In this document: positions 1 to 10,731 of the stretch, piece by piece
How positions within the stretch are numbered: the stretch's first letter is position 1
How the letters are laid out: each line of letters begins with the position of its first letter
Assembly: GCA_003168265.1 (NCBI GenBank)
Contig: PMSV01000023.1
Location: 322,001-386,000, forward strand
Reading direction: 5' to 3'
DNA length: 64,000 nt
Source: Chitinophagaceae bacterium
GTDB taxonomy: Bacteria; Bacteroidota; Bacteroidia; Chitinophagales; Chitinophagaceae
Program-made: the position numbers and the translations under genes
Notes under the pieces: model-generated
What the model was told of the DNA's origin: nothing
The model's input: the letters and a program-made list of their open reading frames with translations, nothing else
Databases searched by the model: none

Positions 1-143
1 ATCACTGAAAATCATCGTCTTGCCTTTTGGAAAGTTTCATCTGAAATATTTTCCCAATCCATTCATCTACTGAAGACTGAGTATTTTTTGCCATTCCCTG
101 TAAATCTATTTTTGAGAATAATCATTAATTAAATAGAATCTGT

Positions 144-587
144 ATGAAAAAGAATTTCTTTTCCGCCACCTTGTTTATTCTGGCTTTTATAGTCGCAGGG
201 ACTGTATCCTGCAAAAAAAGCAGCGGCAATTCAGACAGTATAACCGCCATTGCAGGAACTTGGTATGTTACCGAATGGGGAGGATACAGTGATACTGTAA
301 CCATGATCATTAGTACGACCAATAAGTCGGCCATCATGGCAACTATTCCCCTGGCAGCTTCTCAGGGTACCAATTGGTTTTCCGGCGATTCCGTGTTTGC
401 GAATATAGTGACTGTCTCAGGTGGAACTTACAATTGCATGGGCAGATATGAGGATTTAAACGTTGCCTATTATACAAAAGCGGTTCTGAGTTTCACTAAC
501 GACAATACCATACTTACTGCAACCTATTCAACGGATCCAAACACGGGTATCACACCCCCCCAGTATGTTTGGTACAAATACCCATAA
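144..587 (+). CDS. Hypothetical lipoprotein
   Basis: ORF with lipoprotein signal (MKKNFFSATLFILAFIVAGTVSCKK, Cys after hydrophobic stretch). Confidence 0.65.
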   Translation: MKKNFFSATLFILAFIVAGTVSCKKSSGNSDSITAIAGTWYVTEWGGYSDTVTMIISTTNKSAIMATIPLAASQGTNWFSGDSVFANIVTVSGGTYNCMGRYEDLNVAYYTKAVLSFTNDNTILTATYSTDPNTGITPPQYVWYKYP

Positions 588-591
588 TCTT

Positions 592-1209
592 CTAGTCTTT
601 CCATAAAAATGGGAAAAGAATTACGGACAAAGCCACGACCATGGCATCGAGTGCCGCGATGAGCAAGAGCATGGAAATCAAACCAGTTTGATAAACCTGG
701 GAGAATGCAATATTTGACAGCCTCATGAGCAATAGCAATTGGGGGATGATCAGAGGAAATCCCATTATGGCCATGAGCGCCGCATTATGCTGAGCGCGGG
801 CTGCAATAGCTGCAATAAAAGTGAAAACCAGGCTGAGGCTCATTCCTCCAAAACTGCTTAGAATTATGAATTTTACGGCATTGTCGAGAGGATTGCCGAG
901 CATGAAGGCGAACAAAATGAGGCTGATAATATTCATTAGCCCCATCAGAGCCAGGTTAAAAAGCAACTTGGATAGTATAAAATTCCTGGGGCTGACTATC
1001 GAATAAAAATAAAGCATTCGTCCACGACTTTCCTGCAAAAAGCTTTTAGCGATGGCATTCACACAAATGAATAATTGAATCATCCAGAACAAGCCATTCC
1101 ACACATTGGGCTCGGGTTGACCCATCGCCATATACAGAACGAAAATAGTTGAGACGACATAGAGCAAAATGCCGTAAAATGTATATTGCTGTCGAATTTC
1201 CAGCAGCAA
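592..1209 (-). CDS. ccmB: Heme exporter protein B-like ABC transporter permease (CcmB family)
   Basis: Six-TM-like 205 aa protein; KSFLQESRGRMLYFYSIVSPRNFILSKLLFN resembles Bacteroidota CcmB. Confidence 0.8.
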   Translation of the reverse strand: MLLEIRQQYTFYGILLYVVSTIFVLYMAMGQPEPNVWNGLFWMIQLFICVNAIAKSFLQESRGRMLYFYSIVSPRNFILSKLLFNLALMGLMNIISLILFAFMLGNPLDNAVKFIILSSFGGMSLSLVFTFIAAIAARAQHNAALMAIMGFPLIIPQLLLLMRLSNIAFSQVYQTGLISMLLLIAALDAMVVALSVILFPFLWKD

Positions 1210-1611
1210 ATCTTTTTTGAAAAGAGTAAAAATCTTTTTCAGATCTGAATGGATTGTTAGTTCCGGTAAAGTTAAGCGATCGCAGGTTTATTCAACGATC
1301 AGCCTCGTCAGGGTAATGACCAATTTTTTAGAAGATTCGTTATAGCTCCATATTCAGCGAACCGACTGTCAAATGACAGACATGACCTGTATTTCCTGTT
1401 TACCAGTTGGGAACAGATGCCGTAACTGTCTTTATTTTATCCGGTGTAGTGATCAATTTCTATCAAAGCAAACCCCCCAAGTCCCGGTCGCGTTTCCTGA
1501 AAAACAGGCTGCTTCGTTATTCAGTCTTCCCGTTATATTAGGTTTTTCATTCCTGCTGGAATCTTATATGCAGCCTGCACTTGTCCGCATCTTTGAACCG
1601 AAGAAAATGCC

Positions 1612-2196
1612 TTAGACTTCATCGCCCTTATAAAAACAGACCCTGCAACGGGGTTCATAGAGTTCTTTTTCGCCAAGCAGCAATTTTTGCCTGGATGAAT
1701 TTTTTCTATAGGAATAATTAGCGATATGGCCGCATTTTACACAAATTGCATGAAGCTTTGTGATATAGTCTGCCCGGGCTAGCATAGCGGGAATGGGCCC
1801 GAAGGGATTTCCGGTATAATCCATATCAAGCCCAGCCACAATCACGCGTTTTCCCTGAATTGCAAGTTTTTCACAGGTTTCGGGCAATTCCATATCAAAA
1901 AACTGGGCTTCGTCTATGGCTACGATTTTAGCGCCGGAAGACAAAGGGATGATTTTGCCGGAATGGTCTACCGGTATGGAACTCAAGCTGTTCTCATCAT
2001 GTGAAACAATATCGGAGTGATGGTAACGGGTATCCATTACAGGCTTGAATGTGCTGGTTTCCAAATGCGCGATGGCTCCTCTTTTTAATCTGCGGATCAG
2101 TTCTTCTGTTTTGCCTGAAAACATGGATCCGCAGATTACTTCGATCCAGCCTCTTTTTTCATCCTGCTCGTTTTGAATATGGGGCTCGATAAACAT
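1612..2196 (-). CDS. tdk: Thymidine kinase
   Basis: GSMFSGKTEELIRRLKR P-loop, IDEAQFF, C-terminal zinc ribbon Cys; MFIEP start favoured over ORF start at 2217. Confidence 0.92.
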   Translation of the reverse strand: MFIEPHIQNEQDEKRGWIEVICGSMFSGKTEELIRRLKRGAIAHLETSTFKPVMDTRYHHSDIVSHDENSLSSIPVDHSGKIIPLSSGAKIVAIDEAQFFDMELPETCEKLAIQGKRVIVAGLDMDYTGNPFGPIPAMLARADYITKLHAICVKCGHIANYSYRKNSSRQKLLLGEKELYEPRCRVCFYKGDEV

Positions 2197-2272
2197 GCTA
2201 TCCAGATTTAAATTCACAAATTGTTATAATTTTATATGTCTCTTGCTGCTTAACGATTTATTAAATTTGAGT

Positions 2273-2947
2273 ATGGAAAAACTGGGGCAACTAATAAATC
2301 GACTCAGGGAACAATTTGAAAAAAATGCTCCTGCTTCGCAAATGATGTCAACGGTCAAGCTGATTGAATCTGAGATCTCACACAGTTCAAACCGCCCGGG
2401 GTCGGTATTAAGTACTGCAAAAGTAGCTGTTGTAATGCCTTCCTCATCCTATTTTCAAAACGGAATCCTAAAAGAAGCTGATTTGGAAAAAGCCGTTCCC
2501 CCCAGGCAGGCTGCGCCAGTTTCTCAAGTGGCGGAGCATTCCCTTTCTGATCATGAGGGTTGGAATTATGATCCGCTCAAGGAGATTCCAACGCTGTCTC
2601 ATCAGGAATTGCCCCGGGACCTCAATGATGTTATCGGCAATAACGATCAATCCCTGAATGACAGGCTGAAAATGGATATTACCGAACTTGGCGATTCCCT
2701 GAAAGGAGAGCCGGTCAAAGATCTCAGGAAGGCTATTGGGATCAATGACCGCTATGTTTTTATCAGTGAATTATTCAGGGGAGATGAAGCGATGTATGAG
2801 CGATGCATTAAAACGATCAACAATTTCAGAATTCTGCCTGAAGCTGAATATTGGATGGAGCGGGAGCTGAAATTAAAGCTGGGTTGGGACGATACCAAAG
2901 AAAGTTCCAGGCATTTTTATCAGTTGGTCAGGAGACGGTTTTCGTAA
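2273..2947 (+). CDS. Hypothetical protein (conserved Bacteroidota type)
   Basis: ORF 2195-2947; internal Met MEKLGQLINRL at 2273 is the likely start; C-terminal GINDRYVFISELFRGDEAMYERCIKTINNF motif. Confidence 0.7.
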   Translation: MEKLGQLINRLREQFEKNAPASQMMSTVKLIESEISHSSNRPGSVLSTAKVAVVMPSSSYFQNGILKEADLEKAVPPRQAAPVSQVAEHSLSDHEGWNYDPLKEIPTLSHQELPRDLNDVIGNNDQSLNDRLKMDITELGDSLKGEPVKDLRKAIGINDRYVFISELFRGDEAMYERCIKTINNFRILPEAEYWMERELKLKLGWDDTKESSRHFYQLVRRRFS

Positions 2948-4191
2948 ATATATTTCAGTATCCGGTCTGTCGCTCCTTTTTTTTCATTAACATATTCGAT
3001 AGATGCGCGGCATGCATTGTGATATTCATCTTCATTTCCCAATAGCAAGGTGAAAATTTTTTCGGCTTCCAGTGCACTTTCTATGACGAAACCACCTCCG
3101 GACTCTGCCAGTTCGATAGCCTCAATATACTTTTCTATTACGGGCCCGAAAATCACAGGCTTGCCATATACGGCGGCTTCCAGAACATTGTGGACTCCGT
3201 CATCGCCGAATCCTCCCCCCACATAGGTAATCCGTCCATACCGGTATAAACTTGCCAGCATGCCTATATTATCGATGATCAGTGTATTGGTTCCGGGCGG
3301 GATCATGATTTTTCCTGCCGACTGCATTTCTTTCAGCGTTGAATAACGTAAACAGTTCACAAAAAGAGTTTCAATCTCCCGAACCCTTTCATCGCCCACT
3401 TCATGGGGCGCAATTATAAATCTAATATCGGGACGTGTACGGGCAAAATGATCTAATTCTTCTTCATCCTCTTCCCAGGTGCTTCCGGCCACTAATACCG
3501 GAAAATCCCTGCAAAATAAATCGATAAGCTCCATCGGTTTGTTTTGCGCCGCAATTTCTATAACCCTATCGAACCGCGTATCTCCCGAGATCTCCGTTTT
3601 TTCCTTAAATCCTATGGTTGCAAGCAATTCCTGAGACTGGGGAGTTTGAACGAAAAATCTATCAAAACAGGCCAGCATCCTGCGATGAAGGCCTCCATAC
3701 CATTTGAAGAAGGGCTGCCCTTCGCGAAAAATCCCCGAAACTAGTAAGAGCGGTACCTCTCTTTTCCGGATTTCAAAAAGATAATAATACCAATATTCAT
3801 ATTTCACCCATAACACGAGGCAGGGTTTGATGATGTTGAGAAATTTTTCTGCATTTCGGGAGGAATCAGCAGGTAAATAAAAAATATAATCAGCACCGGT
3901 ATAATCTTTTTTAGCTTCATATCCGGAAGGAGAGAAAAAAGTCAGCAGAATCTTATAATGAGGTGTTTTTTCTTTGATTTTTTCCAATAGAGGCCTACCC
4001 TGTTCAAATTCCCCGAGTGAAGCACAGTGCATCCAGACAAGACAATTCTGTTCAGCAATTCCGGACCTTTCCAAAATGTAAAACAGATTTTTTCTCCCAT
4101 CTAGCCAAAGCCGGACCTTTTTATTCCATGGGCTGATCAACCTTGCCCCTAATCTGTACAGGACTAAAAAAAGATTATAGATTGTCAGCAT
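2920..4191 (-). CDS. waaA: 3-deoxy-D-manno-octulosonic acid transferase (Kdo transferase)
   Basis: WMHCASLGEFEQGRPLLEKI and VGGGFGDDGVHNVLEAAVYGKPVIFGP motifs of the WaaA/KdtA family. Confidence 0.93.
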   Translation of the reverse strand: MLTIYNLFLVLYRLGARLISPWNKKVRLWLDGRKNLFYILERSGIAEQNCLVWMHCASLGEFEQGRPLLEKIKEKTPHYKILLTFFSPSGYEAKKDYTGADYIFYLPADSSRNAEKFLNIIKPCLVLWVKYEYWYYYLFEIRKREVPLLLVSGIFREGQPFFKWYGGLHRRMLACFDRFFVQTPQSQELLATIGFKEKTEISGDTRFDRVIEIAAQNKPMELIDLFCRDFPVLVAGSTWEEDEEELDHFARTRPDIRFIIAPHEVGDERVREIETLFVNCLRYSTLKEMQSAGKIMIPPGTNTLIIDNIGMLASLYRYGRITYVGGGFGDDGVHNVLEAAVYGKPVIFGPVIEKYIEAIELAESGGGFVIESALEAEKIFTLLLGNEDEYHNACRASIEYVNEKKGATDRILKYIYENRLLTN

Positions 4192-4304
4192 TACAAAATG
4201 AAATTAGGATAAAGATAAAGGCATTCCTTCAGTTCATGTCACAATGAGCCGATGATTGGATAAACGGGTTTTTTGCTGTAGGTTTGTGCCCGCAAAAAGC
4301 ATGT

Positions 4305-5435
4305 ATGAAGCCGATACAAATGGTTGATCTGAAACAGCAATACCTGAAAATCAAAACGGAGGTGGATGGCGCCATTCAGCAGGTTGTGGATAGCACGGCA
4401 TTCATAAATGGAAAACCGGTGGGAGAGTTTGCAGGCAGTCTTGCCGGGTATTTGGGAATTAAGCATGTGGTTACTTGCGCAAACGGAACTGATGCCCTTC
4501 AAATTTCAATGATGGCCCTCGGGCTGGAGCCGGGGGATGAGGTGATTACGCCTTCTTTCACCTATGTGGCAACTGTTGAGGTGGTGGCTTTGCTTAGACT
4601 AAAACCCGTCTTCGTAGAAGTTGACAAAAGGACATTTTGCATGGATCCCGAATCCCTGGAGAAGGCAATCACCCCAAAAACCAAAGCCATCGTACCTGTG
4701 CATCTTTACGGGCATCCGGCCCCAATGGAGGAAATACTGAAAATTGCGGAAAAATACGGGCTTTATGTCATCGAAGACAACGCGCAGGCAATCGGATCCG
4801 AATATAAATTTTCAGATGGCAGCGTCAGGAAAACGGGTACCATGGGCATGACCGGCACCACTTCTTTTTTCCCCTCTAAAAATTTAGGCTGTTATGGTGA
4901 TGGCGGTGCAATATTCACAAACGATGATTCGTTAGCTATCAAGTTGAAAATGATAGCAAATCATGGGCAACAAAAGCGTTATTACCATGAGGTGGTGGGT
5001 TGCAACAGCCGTCTGGACACCCTGCAGGCAGCTGTTTTGAATGTTAAGTTGAAAAGCCTCGGAATATATATTGATGCCCGAAGGAAGGCGGCGGATTACT
5101 ATGACAGGGTTTTTGGAGAACACCCCAAAACAACAATACCCTACCGTGCAAACTATGGACTTCATGTATTCCATCAATATACGCTGATCCTGGAAGGGGT
5201 CGACAGGGATGGCTTGATCCAATTCCTATCCTCCCGGAATATTCCTTCCATGATATATTATCCTGTGCCTGCGCACAAGCAACAAATGTTCGCTGCCTTT
5301 GGAGGCTCAGACTGGCTCCTGCCCGATACAGATTGGTTGACAGAGCGTGTGATTTCCTTGCCTATGCATACGGAATTGGATGAGGAACAATTGGCCTGGA
5401 TCAGTTCCGCTGTTTTAGAATATATAGGTCGATAA
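4305..5435 (+). CDS. DegT/DnrJ/EryC1/StrS family PLP-dependent sugar aminotransferase
   Basis: CANGTDALQISMMALGLEPGDEVITPSFTY, EDNAQAIGSEY, SFFPSKNLGCYGDGGA; start at MKPIQMVDLKQQY (4305). Confidence 0.92.
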   Translation: MKPIQMVDLKQQYLKIKTEVDGAIQQVVDSTAFINGKPVGEFAGSLAGYLGIKHVVTCANGTDALQISMMALGLEPGDEVITPSFTYVATVEVVALLRLKPVFVEVDKRTFCMDPESLEKAITPKTKAIVPVHLYGHPAPMEEILKIAEKYGLYVIEDNAQAIGSEYKFSDGSVRKTGTMGMTGTTSFFPSKNLGCYGDGGAIFTNDDSLAIKLKMIANHGQQKRYYHEVVGCNSRLDTLQAAVLNVKLKSLGIYIDARRKAADYYDRVFGEHPKTTIPYRANYGLHVFHQYTLILEGVDRDGLIQFLSSRNIPSMIYYPVPAHKQQMFAAFGGSDWLLPDTDWLTERVISLPMHTELDEEQLAWISSAVLEYIGR

Positions 5436-5461
5436 CCTAAATCTTATAAAAAAAACAATGT

Positions 5462-6799
5462 ATGAAAATTGCCGTAGTTGGTACCGGCTATGTTGGTTTG
5501 GTAACAGGTACTTGTTTTGCCGAAACTGGTAATGATGTGACCTGCGTTGATATTGACGATAAAAAGGTCAATAAGTTAAATAACGGAGAAATCACGATTT
5601 ATGAGCCCGGGCTATCAAAATTGTTTCTACGCAATTTAAAGGAAGAGAGGCTTCATTTTACCACTGTACTTGAAGATGGAGTCCGTGAAGCTCAACTGAT
5701 ATTTCTAGCCTTGCCCACTCCACCCGGAGCTGATGGTTCTGCGGATATGAAATATGTTCTCGGCGTAGCCGAACAATTAGGAAAAATCATAACGAATTAC
5801 AGGGTCATAGTGGATAAGAGTACCGTGCCCGTGGGTACTGCAGAAAGGGTTCGTGAGGCCGTGGCAAAAAATTATAAAGGAGAATTTGATGTTGTATCCA
5901 ATCCGGAATTCTTACGTGAAGGGGTAGCTGTTGAAGACTTCATGAAGCCTGATCGCGTAGTAGTGGGCACTTCTTCGGAAAGAGCCAAAAAAGTGATGGA
6001 AGATTTATATAACCCTTTTGTTCGCCAGGGGAACCCGATCATTTTCATGGATGAACGTTCGGCAGAACTTACCAAATATGCAGCTAATTCCTTTCTGGCC
6101 ACAAAAATTACATTCATGAATGAAATTGCCCAACTTTGTGAAAGGCTGGGCGCTGATGTGGACATGGTTCGCAGGGGAGTGGGAAGTGATGAAAGAATTG
6201 GCAAACGATTTCTATTTCCAGGAATAGGATACGGAGGCTCTTGTTTCCCCAAAGACGTTCAGGCATTGGTCAAGTCTTCCAGGGATGTGGAATACGAATT
6301 CCAAATTCTCAATGCCGTCATGAATGTGAATGAAAAACAGAAATTGCATCTTATCCCAAAAATCAAAAAATATTTCGGTAATAATCTCAAGGGAAAGAGA
6401 TTTGCGCTTTGGGGGTTGGCCTTTAAACCAAATACCGATGATATACGTGAGGCGCCTGCTTTGTATATCATTGATACACTAATGAAAGAAGGGGCCTCCC
6501 TAACTGTCTATGATCCGGAAGCGATGAATAATGTAAAGGAAATAGTGGGAGAAAAGTTAACCTACGCAGAAAATCAATATGATGCATTAAAAGGTGCAGA
6601 CGCGCTGATCATTGCCACCGAATGGAATGAGTTCCGTACTCCGAATTTCCTCAAGATCGTGACCAACTTAAAATCAAAGGTGATATTTGACGGCCGCAAC
6701 CTTTTTGACATTGCGGCAATAAAAGAATTGGGCTTCTATTACGAGAGTGTAGGCAGAACGACCGCAATTCCTACAAATGGCGTTCTCAACAAACAATGA
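5462..6799 (+). CDS. ugd: UDP-glucose 6-dehydrogenase
   Basis: MKIAVVGTGYVGLVTGTCFAETGNDVTCVDID; GIGYGGSCFPKDVQAL catalytic Cys motif. Confidence 0.94.
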   Translation: MKIAVVGTGYVGLVTGTCFAETGNDVTCVDIDDKKVNKLNNGEITIYEPGLSKLFLRNLKEERLHFTTVLEDGVREAQLIFLALPTPPGADGSADMKYVLGVAEQLGKIITNYRVIVDKSTVPVGTAERVREAVAKNYKGEFDVVSNPEFLREGVAVEDFMKPDRVVVGTSSERAKKVMEDLYNPFVRQGNPIIFMDERSAELTKYAANSFLATKITFMNEIAQLCERLGADVDMVRRGVGSDERIGKRFLFPGIGYGGSCFPKDVQALVKSSRDVEYEFQILNAVMNVNEKQKLHLIPKIKKYFGNNLKGKRFALWGLAFKPNTDDIREAPALYIIDTLMKEGASLTVYDPEAMNNVKEIVGEKLTYAENQYDALKGADALIIATEWNEFRTPNFLKIVTNLKSKVIFDGRNLFDIAAIKELGFYYESVGRTTAIPTNGVLNKQ

Positions 6800-6805
6800 A
6801 TTCCA

Positions 6806-7789
6806 ATGGGAAATGATCGAGTTCTAATTACCGGCGCTGCCGGATTTCTGGGATCCCATCTTTGCGACCGGTTTGTCCGGGAAGGTTATCATGTGGCCGG
6901 AATGGATAACCTGATAACCGGGGATCTTAAGAATATCGAGCATTTGTTTAAACTGGAAAATTTTGAATTTTATCACCATGACATCAGTAAATTCATTCAT
7001 GTTCCCGGCCCAATAAAGTATATTCTTCATTTTGCCTCCCCTGCCAGCCCGATCGACTATTTGAAAATACCCATTCAAACATTGAAAGTGGGCTCATTAG
7101 GAACCCATAATTGCCTTGGTTTGGCCAAGAGCAAGAAAGCAAGAATCCTGGTGGCTTCCACTTCAGAAATATACGGAGATCCCTTGGTGCACCCTCAGAG
7201 TGAGGAATACTGGGGAAATGTAAATCCTGTTGGCCCAAGGGGCGTTTATGACGAAGCCAAAAGATTTCAGGAAGCCATAACGATGGCCTATCATAATTTT
7301 CATGGACTTGAAACAAGGATCGTACGCATATTCAATACTTATGGTCCGAGGATGAGGCTCAATGACGGACGTGCCTTACCCGCTTTTATCGGACAGGCCT
7401 TACGCGGGGAGGACCTTACCGTATTTGGTGATGGCAGCCAAACCCGTTCATTTTGTTTTGTAGACGATCTGATTGAAGGAATATATCGCTTGTTGCTCAG
7501 CGATTACCACCTTCCTGTTAATATCGGCAATCCCGATGAAATATCATTGAAGGAATTTGCTGAGGAGATCCTTTCATTGACAGGCGGGAACCGGAAGATT
7601 GTTTTTAAACCCCTTCCTGTTGACGACCCCAGGCAAAGACAGCCGGATATTCGCAAAGCAAGAGATATTTTGAAATGGGAACCAAGAATTCAAAGGAGAG
7701 AGGGGTTGAATATCACTTATAACTATTTCAAGGGTTTATCGCCCGAAGAATGGTATAAACTTCCGAAAGAATTCATCAGTCAGATCTGA
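6806..7789 (+). CDS. UDP-glucuronate decarboxylase-like SDR (UDP-xylose synthase family)
   Basis: [14 protein letters not shown] Rossmann motif, [41 protein letters not shown] as in UXS proteins. Confidence 0.88.
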   Translation: MGNDRVLITGAAGFLGSHLCDRFVREGYHVAGMDNLITGDLKNIEHLFKLENFEFYHHDISKFIHVPGPIKYILHFASPASPIDYLKIPIQTLKVGSLGTHNCLGLAKSKKARILVASTSEIYGDPLVHPQSEEYWGNVNPVGPRGVYDEAKRFQEAITMAYHNFHGLETRIVRIFNTYGPRMRLNDGRALPAFIGQALRGEDLTVFGDGSQTRSFCFVDDLIEGIYRLLLSDYHLPVNIGNPDEISLKEFAEEILSLTGGNRKIVFKPLPVDDPRQRQPDIRKARDILKWEPRIQRREGLNITYNYFKGLSPEEWYKLPKEFISQI

Positions 7790-7823
7790 CCTCTAAAAAT
7801 AGCAACGGCAGAGAAAGCCTACC

Positions 7824-9074
7824 ATGAACGTGATCGATCAGTTGATACAAAAAAAAGCCAGGTTATGTGTTATCGGACTTGGATATGTAGGACTGCCGCT
7901 TACTTTGGAATTTGCTAAAAAGATTCAGGTCACTGGATTTGATATCAATCCCGACAAAATAAAATCGCTTCGGAAGGATATAGCAGATCAGAAAATCTCT
8001 CTTGTATCTGATCCGGACTGCTTGCAAGAAGCCATTTTTTTTCTTGTCGCAGTGCCTACAAGCATAGACAAACACAATATACCGGATCTGGGACCGCTTT
8101 TGTCTGCCTGCGAGCTGGTGGGAAAACACCTGAAAGTTGGCGCATATGTAGTTTTTGAATCGACTGTCTATCCTGGATGTACAGAGGAGGATTGTTTGCC
8201 TGTTTTGGAAAAGTTCTCAGGATTGAAAGCAGGCAGGGATTTCAAATACGGTTTTTCTCCGGAAAGAATAAATCCGGGAGATTTGAATCATCGTCTTATC
8301 AATACGGTCAAAGTGGTTTCAGGCTGTGATCAGGAAGCATTGGAAAATATTGCCAGATTATACGAATTGGTTGTTGAAGCAGGTTTGTACCGGGCTTCTT
8401 CCATTAAGATAGCAGAGGCCTCCAAGATCGTTGAGAACACGCAACGAGATCTTAATATTGGATTGATGAATGAATTATCGATGATTTTCGACAGAATGGG
8501 TATCAATACCTATGAGGTGTTGGATGCTGCGGCCACCAAATGGAATTTTTTAAATTTTAAACCTGGTCTTGTTGGCGGCCATTGCATCAGTGTGGACCCC
8601 TTTTATCTTACCTTTCGCGCATCCTCTCTTGGATATGAATCCAAAGTCATATCCGCTTCCCGCTATATAAACGATGAGATGGCAAAATATGTAGCAAGAA
8701 AAATCATCCACCATGTTTTGAAATTTCAGGACCCTGTTGTTTTAATAAAAGGAGTTACATTTAAGGAAAATGTGAGTGATATCCGTAATTCCAAGATCGT
8801 TGATACGGTTAAGGAATTGCAATCCTTCCACATAAAGGTCGATATTGAAGACCCCTATGCCGATGGTGAGGAAGTTCGCCTTCAATATGGAATACAACTC
8901 AATGATTATCCCGGTAAGCACTATGATGCAGTCATAATAACTGTTCCGCACTCTTCCTATGTGGATTTAAATGATGACTACTTCTGCTCCATTACAAAAC
9001 CGGAGGCCCTTATCGCAGATCTTAAAGGAATCTATAGAAACAAAATTTTAAACCGAAAATACTGGACATTATAA
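7824..9074 (+). CDS. Nucleotide sugar dehydrogenase (VipA/TviB/WbpA-like, UDP-N-acetylhexosamine dehydrogenase family)
   Basis: CVIGLGYVGLPLTLEFAKK; KPGLVGGHCISVDPFYLTF; stop overlaps next start (TAATG). Confidence 0.9.
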   Translation: MNVIDQLIQKKARLCVIGLGYVGLPLTLEFAKKIQVTGFDINPDKIKSLRKDIADQKISLVSDPDCLQEAIFFLVAVPTSIDKHNIPDLGPLLSACELVGKHLKVGAYVVFESTVYPGCTEEDCLPVLEKFSGLKAGRDFKYGFSPERINPGDLNHRLINTVKVVSGCDQEALENIARLYELVVEAGLYRASSIKIAEASKIVENTQRDLNIGLMNELSMIFDRMGINTYEVLDAAATKWNFLNFKPGLVGGHCISVDPFYLTFRASSLGYESKVISASRYINDEMAKYVARKIIHHVLKFQDPVVLIKGVTFKENVSDIRNSKIVDTVKELQSFHIKVDIEDPYADGEEVRLQYGIQLNDYPGKHYDAVIITVPHSSYVDLNDDYFCSITKPEALIADLKGIYRNKILNRKYWTL

Positions 9075-10138
9075 TGAGTGATTATACAAAAAAAATCATG
9101 GTTACGGGCGGAGCTGGTTTTATTGGCTCCCATGTAGTCAGGCTCTTCGTTAACAAATATCCATCCTACCTGATCTTGAACGTTGATGCCTTAACATATG
9201 CCGGGAATCTGGAAAACCTCCGGGATGTGGAAAACCTTCGCAATTACCAATTTGAGAGGGCCGATATCACAGATGGAGAAGCCCTGTCTGTGTTATTTGA
9301 AAAATATGGCATTGATTCGGTCATCCACCTCGCAGCCGAAAGCCATGTGGATCGTTCTATTTTGGACCCCCTGGCTTTTGCCAGGACCAATGTGTTGGGT
9401 ACGGCTAATTTGTTACAGGCTTGTTTGAATCAATGGAAGGCCGATTTCAGCCTAAAGCGTTTTTACCATGTTTCAACCGATGAAGTCTATGGGTCGCTTG
9501 GAAAAAATGGTTTATTCACGGAGGAAACATCTTATGATCCCCGGTCTCCTTATTCGGCTTCCAAGGCATCCTCGGATCATTTTGTGATGGCCTATTACCA
9601 TACCTATGATTTGCCGGTAGTCATGTCCAACTGTTCGAATAATTATGGTTCCCATCACTTTCCGGAAAAGTTGATACCGCTGATGATTAACAATATAAAA
9701 AACAGCAAGCCCCTTCCGGTTTATGGGAAAGGAGAAAATATCAGGGACTGGTTATGGGTGAATGATCATGCAAGGGCAATCGATGTAATTTTTCATAATG
9801 GCATATCGGGTCAGAAATACAATATTGGCGGATTTAACGAATGGAAAAATTTAGATCTGGTTTACCTTCTCTGTTCAATTATGGATAAAAAATTGGGAAG
9901 GGAACCGGGAGAATCGGCTAAATTGATCAACTTTGTAAAGGACCGGCCAGGTCATGATCTGCGCTACGCCATTGATGCCACCAGACTGAACAAGGAGCTG
10001 GGCTGGGAACCCTCTCTTCAATTTGAAGAGGGGCTTGAGAAGACGGTAGACTGGTATCTTCAGAATGAAGAATGGGTGAATCATGTCACTTCGGGTGATT
10101 ATCAGAAATATTACGAAAACCAATATGCCAAACGATAA
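9074..10138 (+). CDS. rfbB: dTDP-glucose 4,6-dehydratase
   Basis: MVTGGAGFIGSHVVRLFV; HLAAESHVDRSI; DEVYGSLG; YSASKASSDHFV. Confidence 0.95.
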   Translation: MSDYTKKIMVTGGAGFIGSHVVRLFVNKYPSYLILNVDALTYAGNLENLRDVENLRNYQFERADITDGEALSVLFEKYGIDSVIHLAAESHVDRSILDPLAFARTNVLGTANLLQACLNQWKADFSLKRFYHVSTDEVYGSLGKNGLFTEETSYDPRSPYSASKASSDHFVMAYYHTYDLPVVMSNCSNNYGSHHFPEKLIPLMINNIKNSKPLPVYGKGENIRDWLWVNDHARAIDVIFHNGISGQKYNIGGFNEWKNLDLVYLLCSIMDKKLGREPGESAKLINFVKDRPGHDLRYAIDATRLNKELGWEPSLQFEEGLEKTVDWYLQNEEWVNHVTSGDYQKYYENQYAKR

Positions 10139-10167
10139 AATATTCAGATTTTTGTAATAAACTCCAG

Positions 10168-10731
10168 ATGGCAATTACCAGCACCTTATTTCCTGGACTC
10201 CTTTTATTTGAACCGGCAGTTTTTGACGACGAGCGTGGATATTTTTTTGAATCTTACAACGAGAGGATCTTTCAAAAATCCGGCATCGACCTTAGATTCG
10301 TTCAGGATAATCAATCCCATTCGGTGTATGGAGTCATCAGAGGACTTCATTATCAACTTTCCCCCCATAGTCAAAGCAAACTAGTTCGTGTATTGATCGG
10401 TAGCATACTGGATGTGGTAGTGGATCTTCGAACCGGGTCCTCGTCTTTTGGGAAGACCTTTTCCATTGAGTTATCTGCTGAAAACAAAAAGCAACTCTTT
10501 GTACCCAAGGGTTTTGCCCACGGCTTTGCAGTATTGAGTGAGACGGCTGATATTATGTATAAATGCGACGCCTTCTATAATAAAGAGAGTGAAGCCGGCA
10601 TATGTTATAATGACCCTGAACTGGCGATCGACTGGGGAGTTCCTACTGATAAAATCAATGTCTCTCCTAAGGACCTTGAGCTCCCCGGATTTAGCGAGTG
10701 CAAAAGAAATTTTGAATTTGATTCAATATGA
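10168..10731 (+). CDS. rfbC: dTDP-4-dehydrorhamnose 3,5-epimerase
   Basis: QDNQSHSVYGVIRGLHYQLSPHSQSKLVRVL; VPKGFAHGFAVLSE. Confidence 0.95.
   Translation: MAITSTLFPGLLLFEPAVFDDERGYFFESYNERIFQKSGIDLRFVQDNQSHSVYGVIRGLHYQLSPHSQSKLVRVLIGSILDVVVDLRTGSSSFGKTFSIELSAENKKQLFVPKGFAHGFAVLSETADIMYKCDAFYNKESEAGICYNDPELAIDWGVPTDKINVSPKDLELPGFSECKRNFEFDSI

Noticed and set aside
1373-1615. 80 aa Cys-containing ORF in the ccmB-tdk gap
   Set aside because: No recognisable family or ribosome-binding context; overlaps the tdk end. Not enough support to call a gene.
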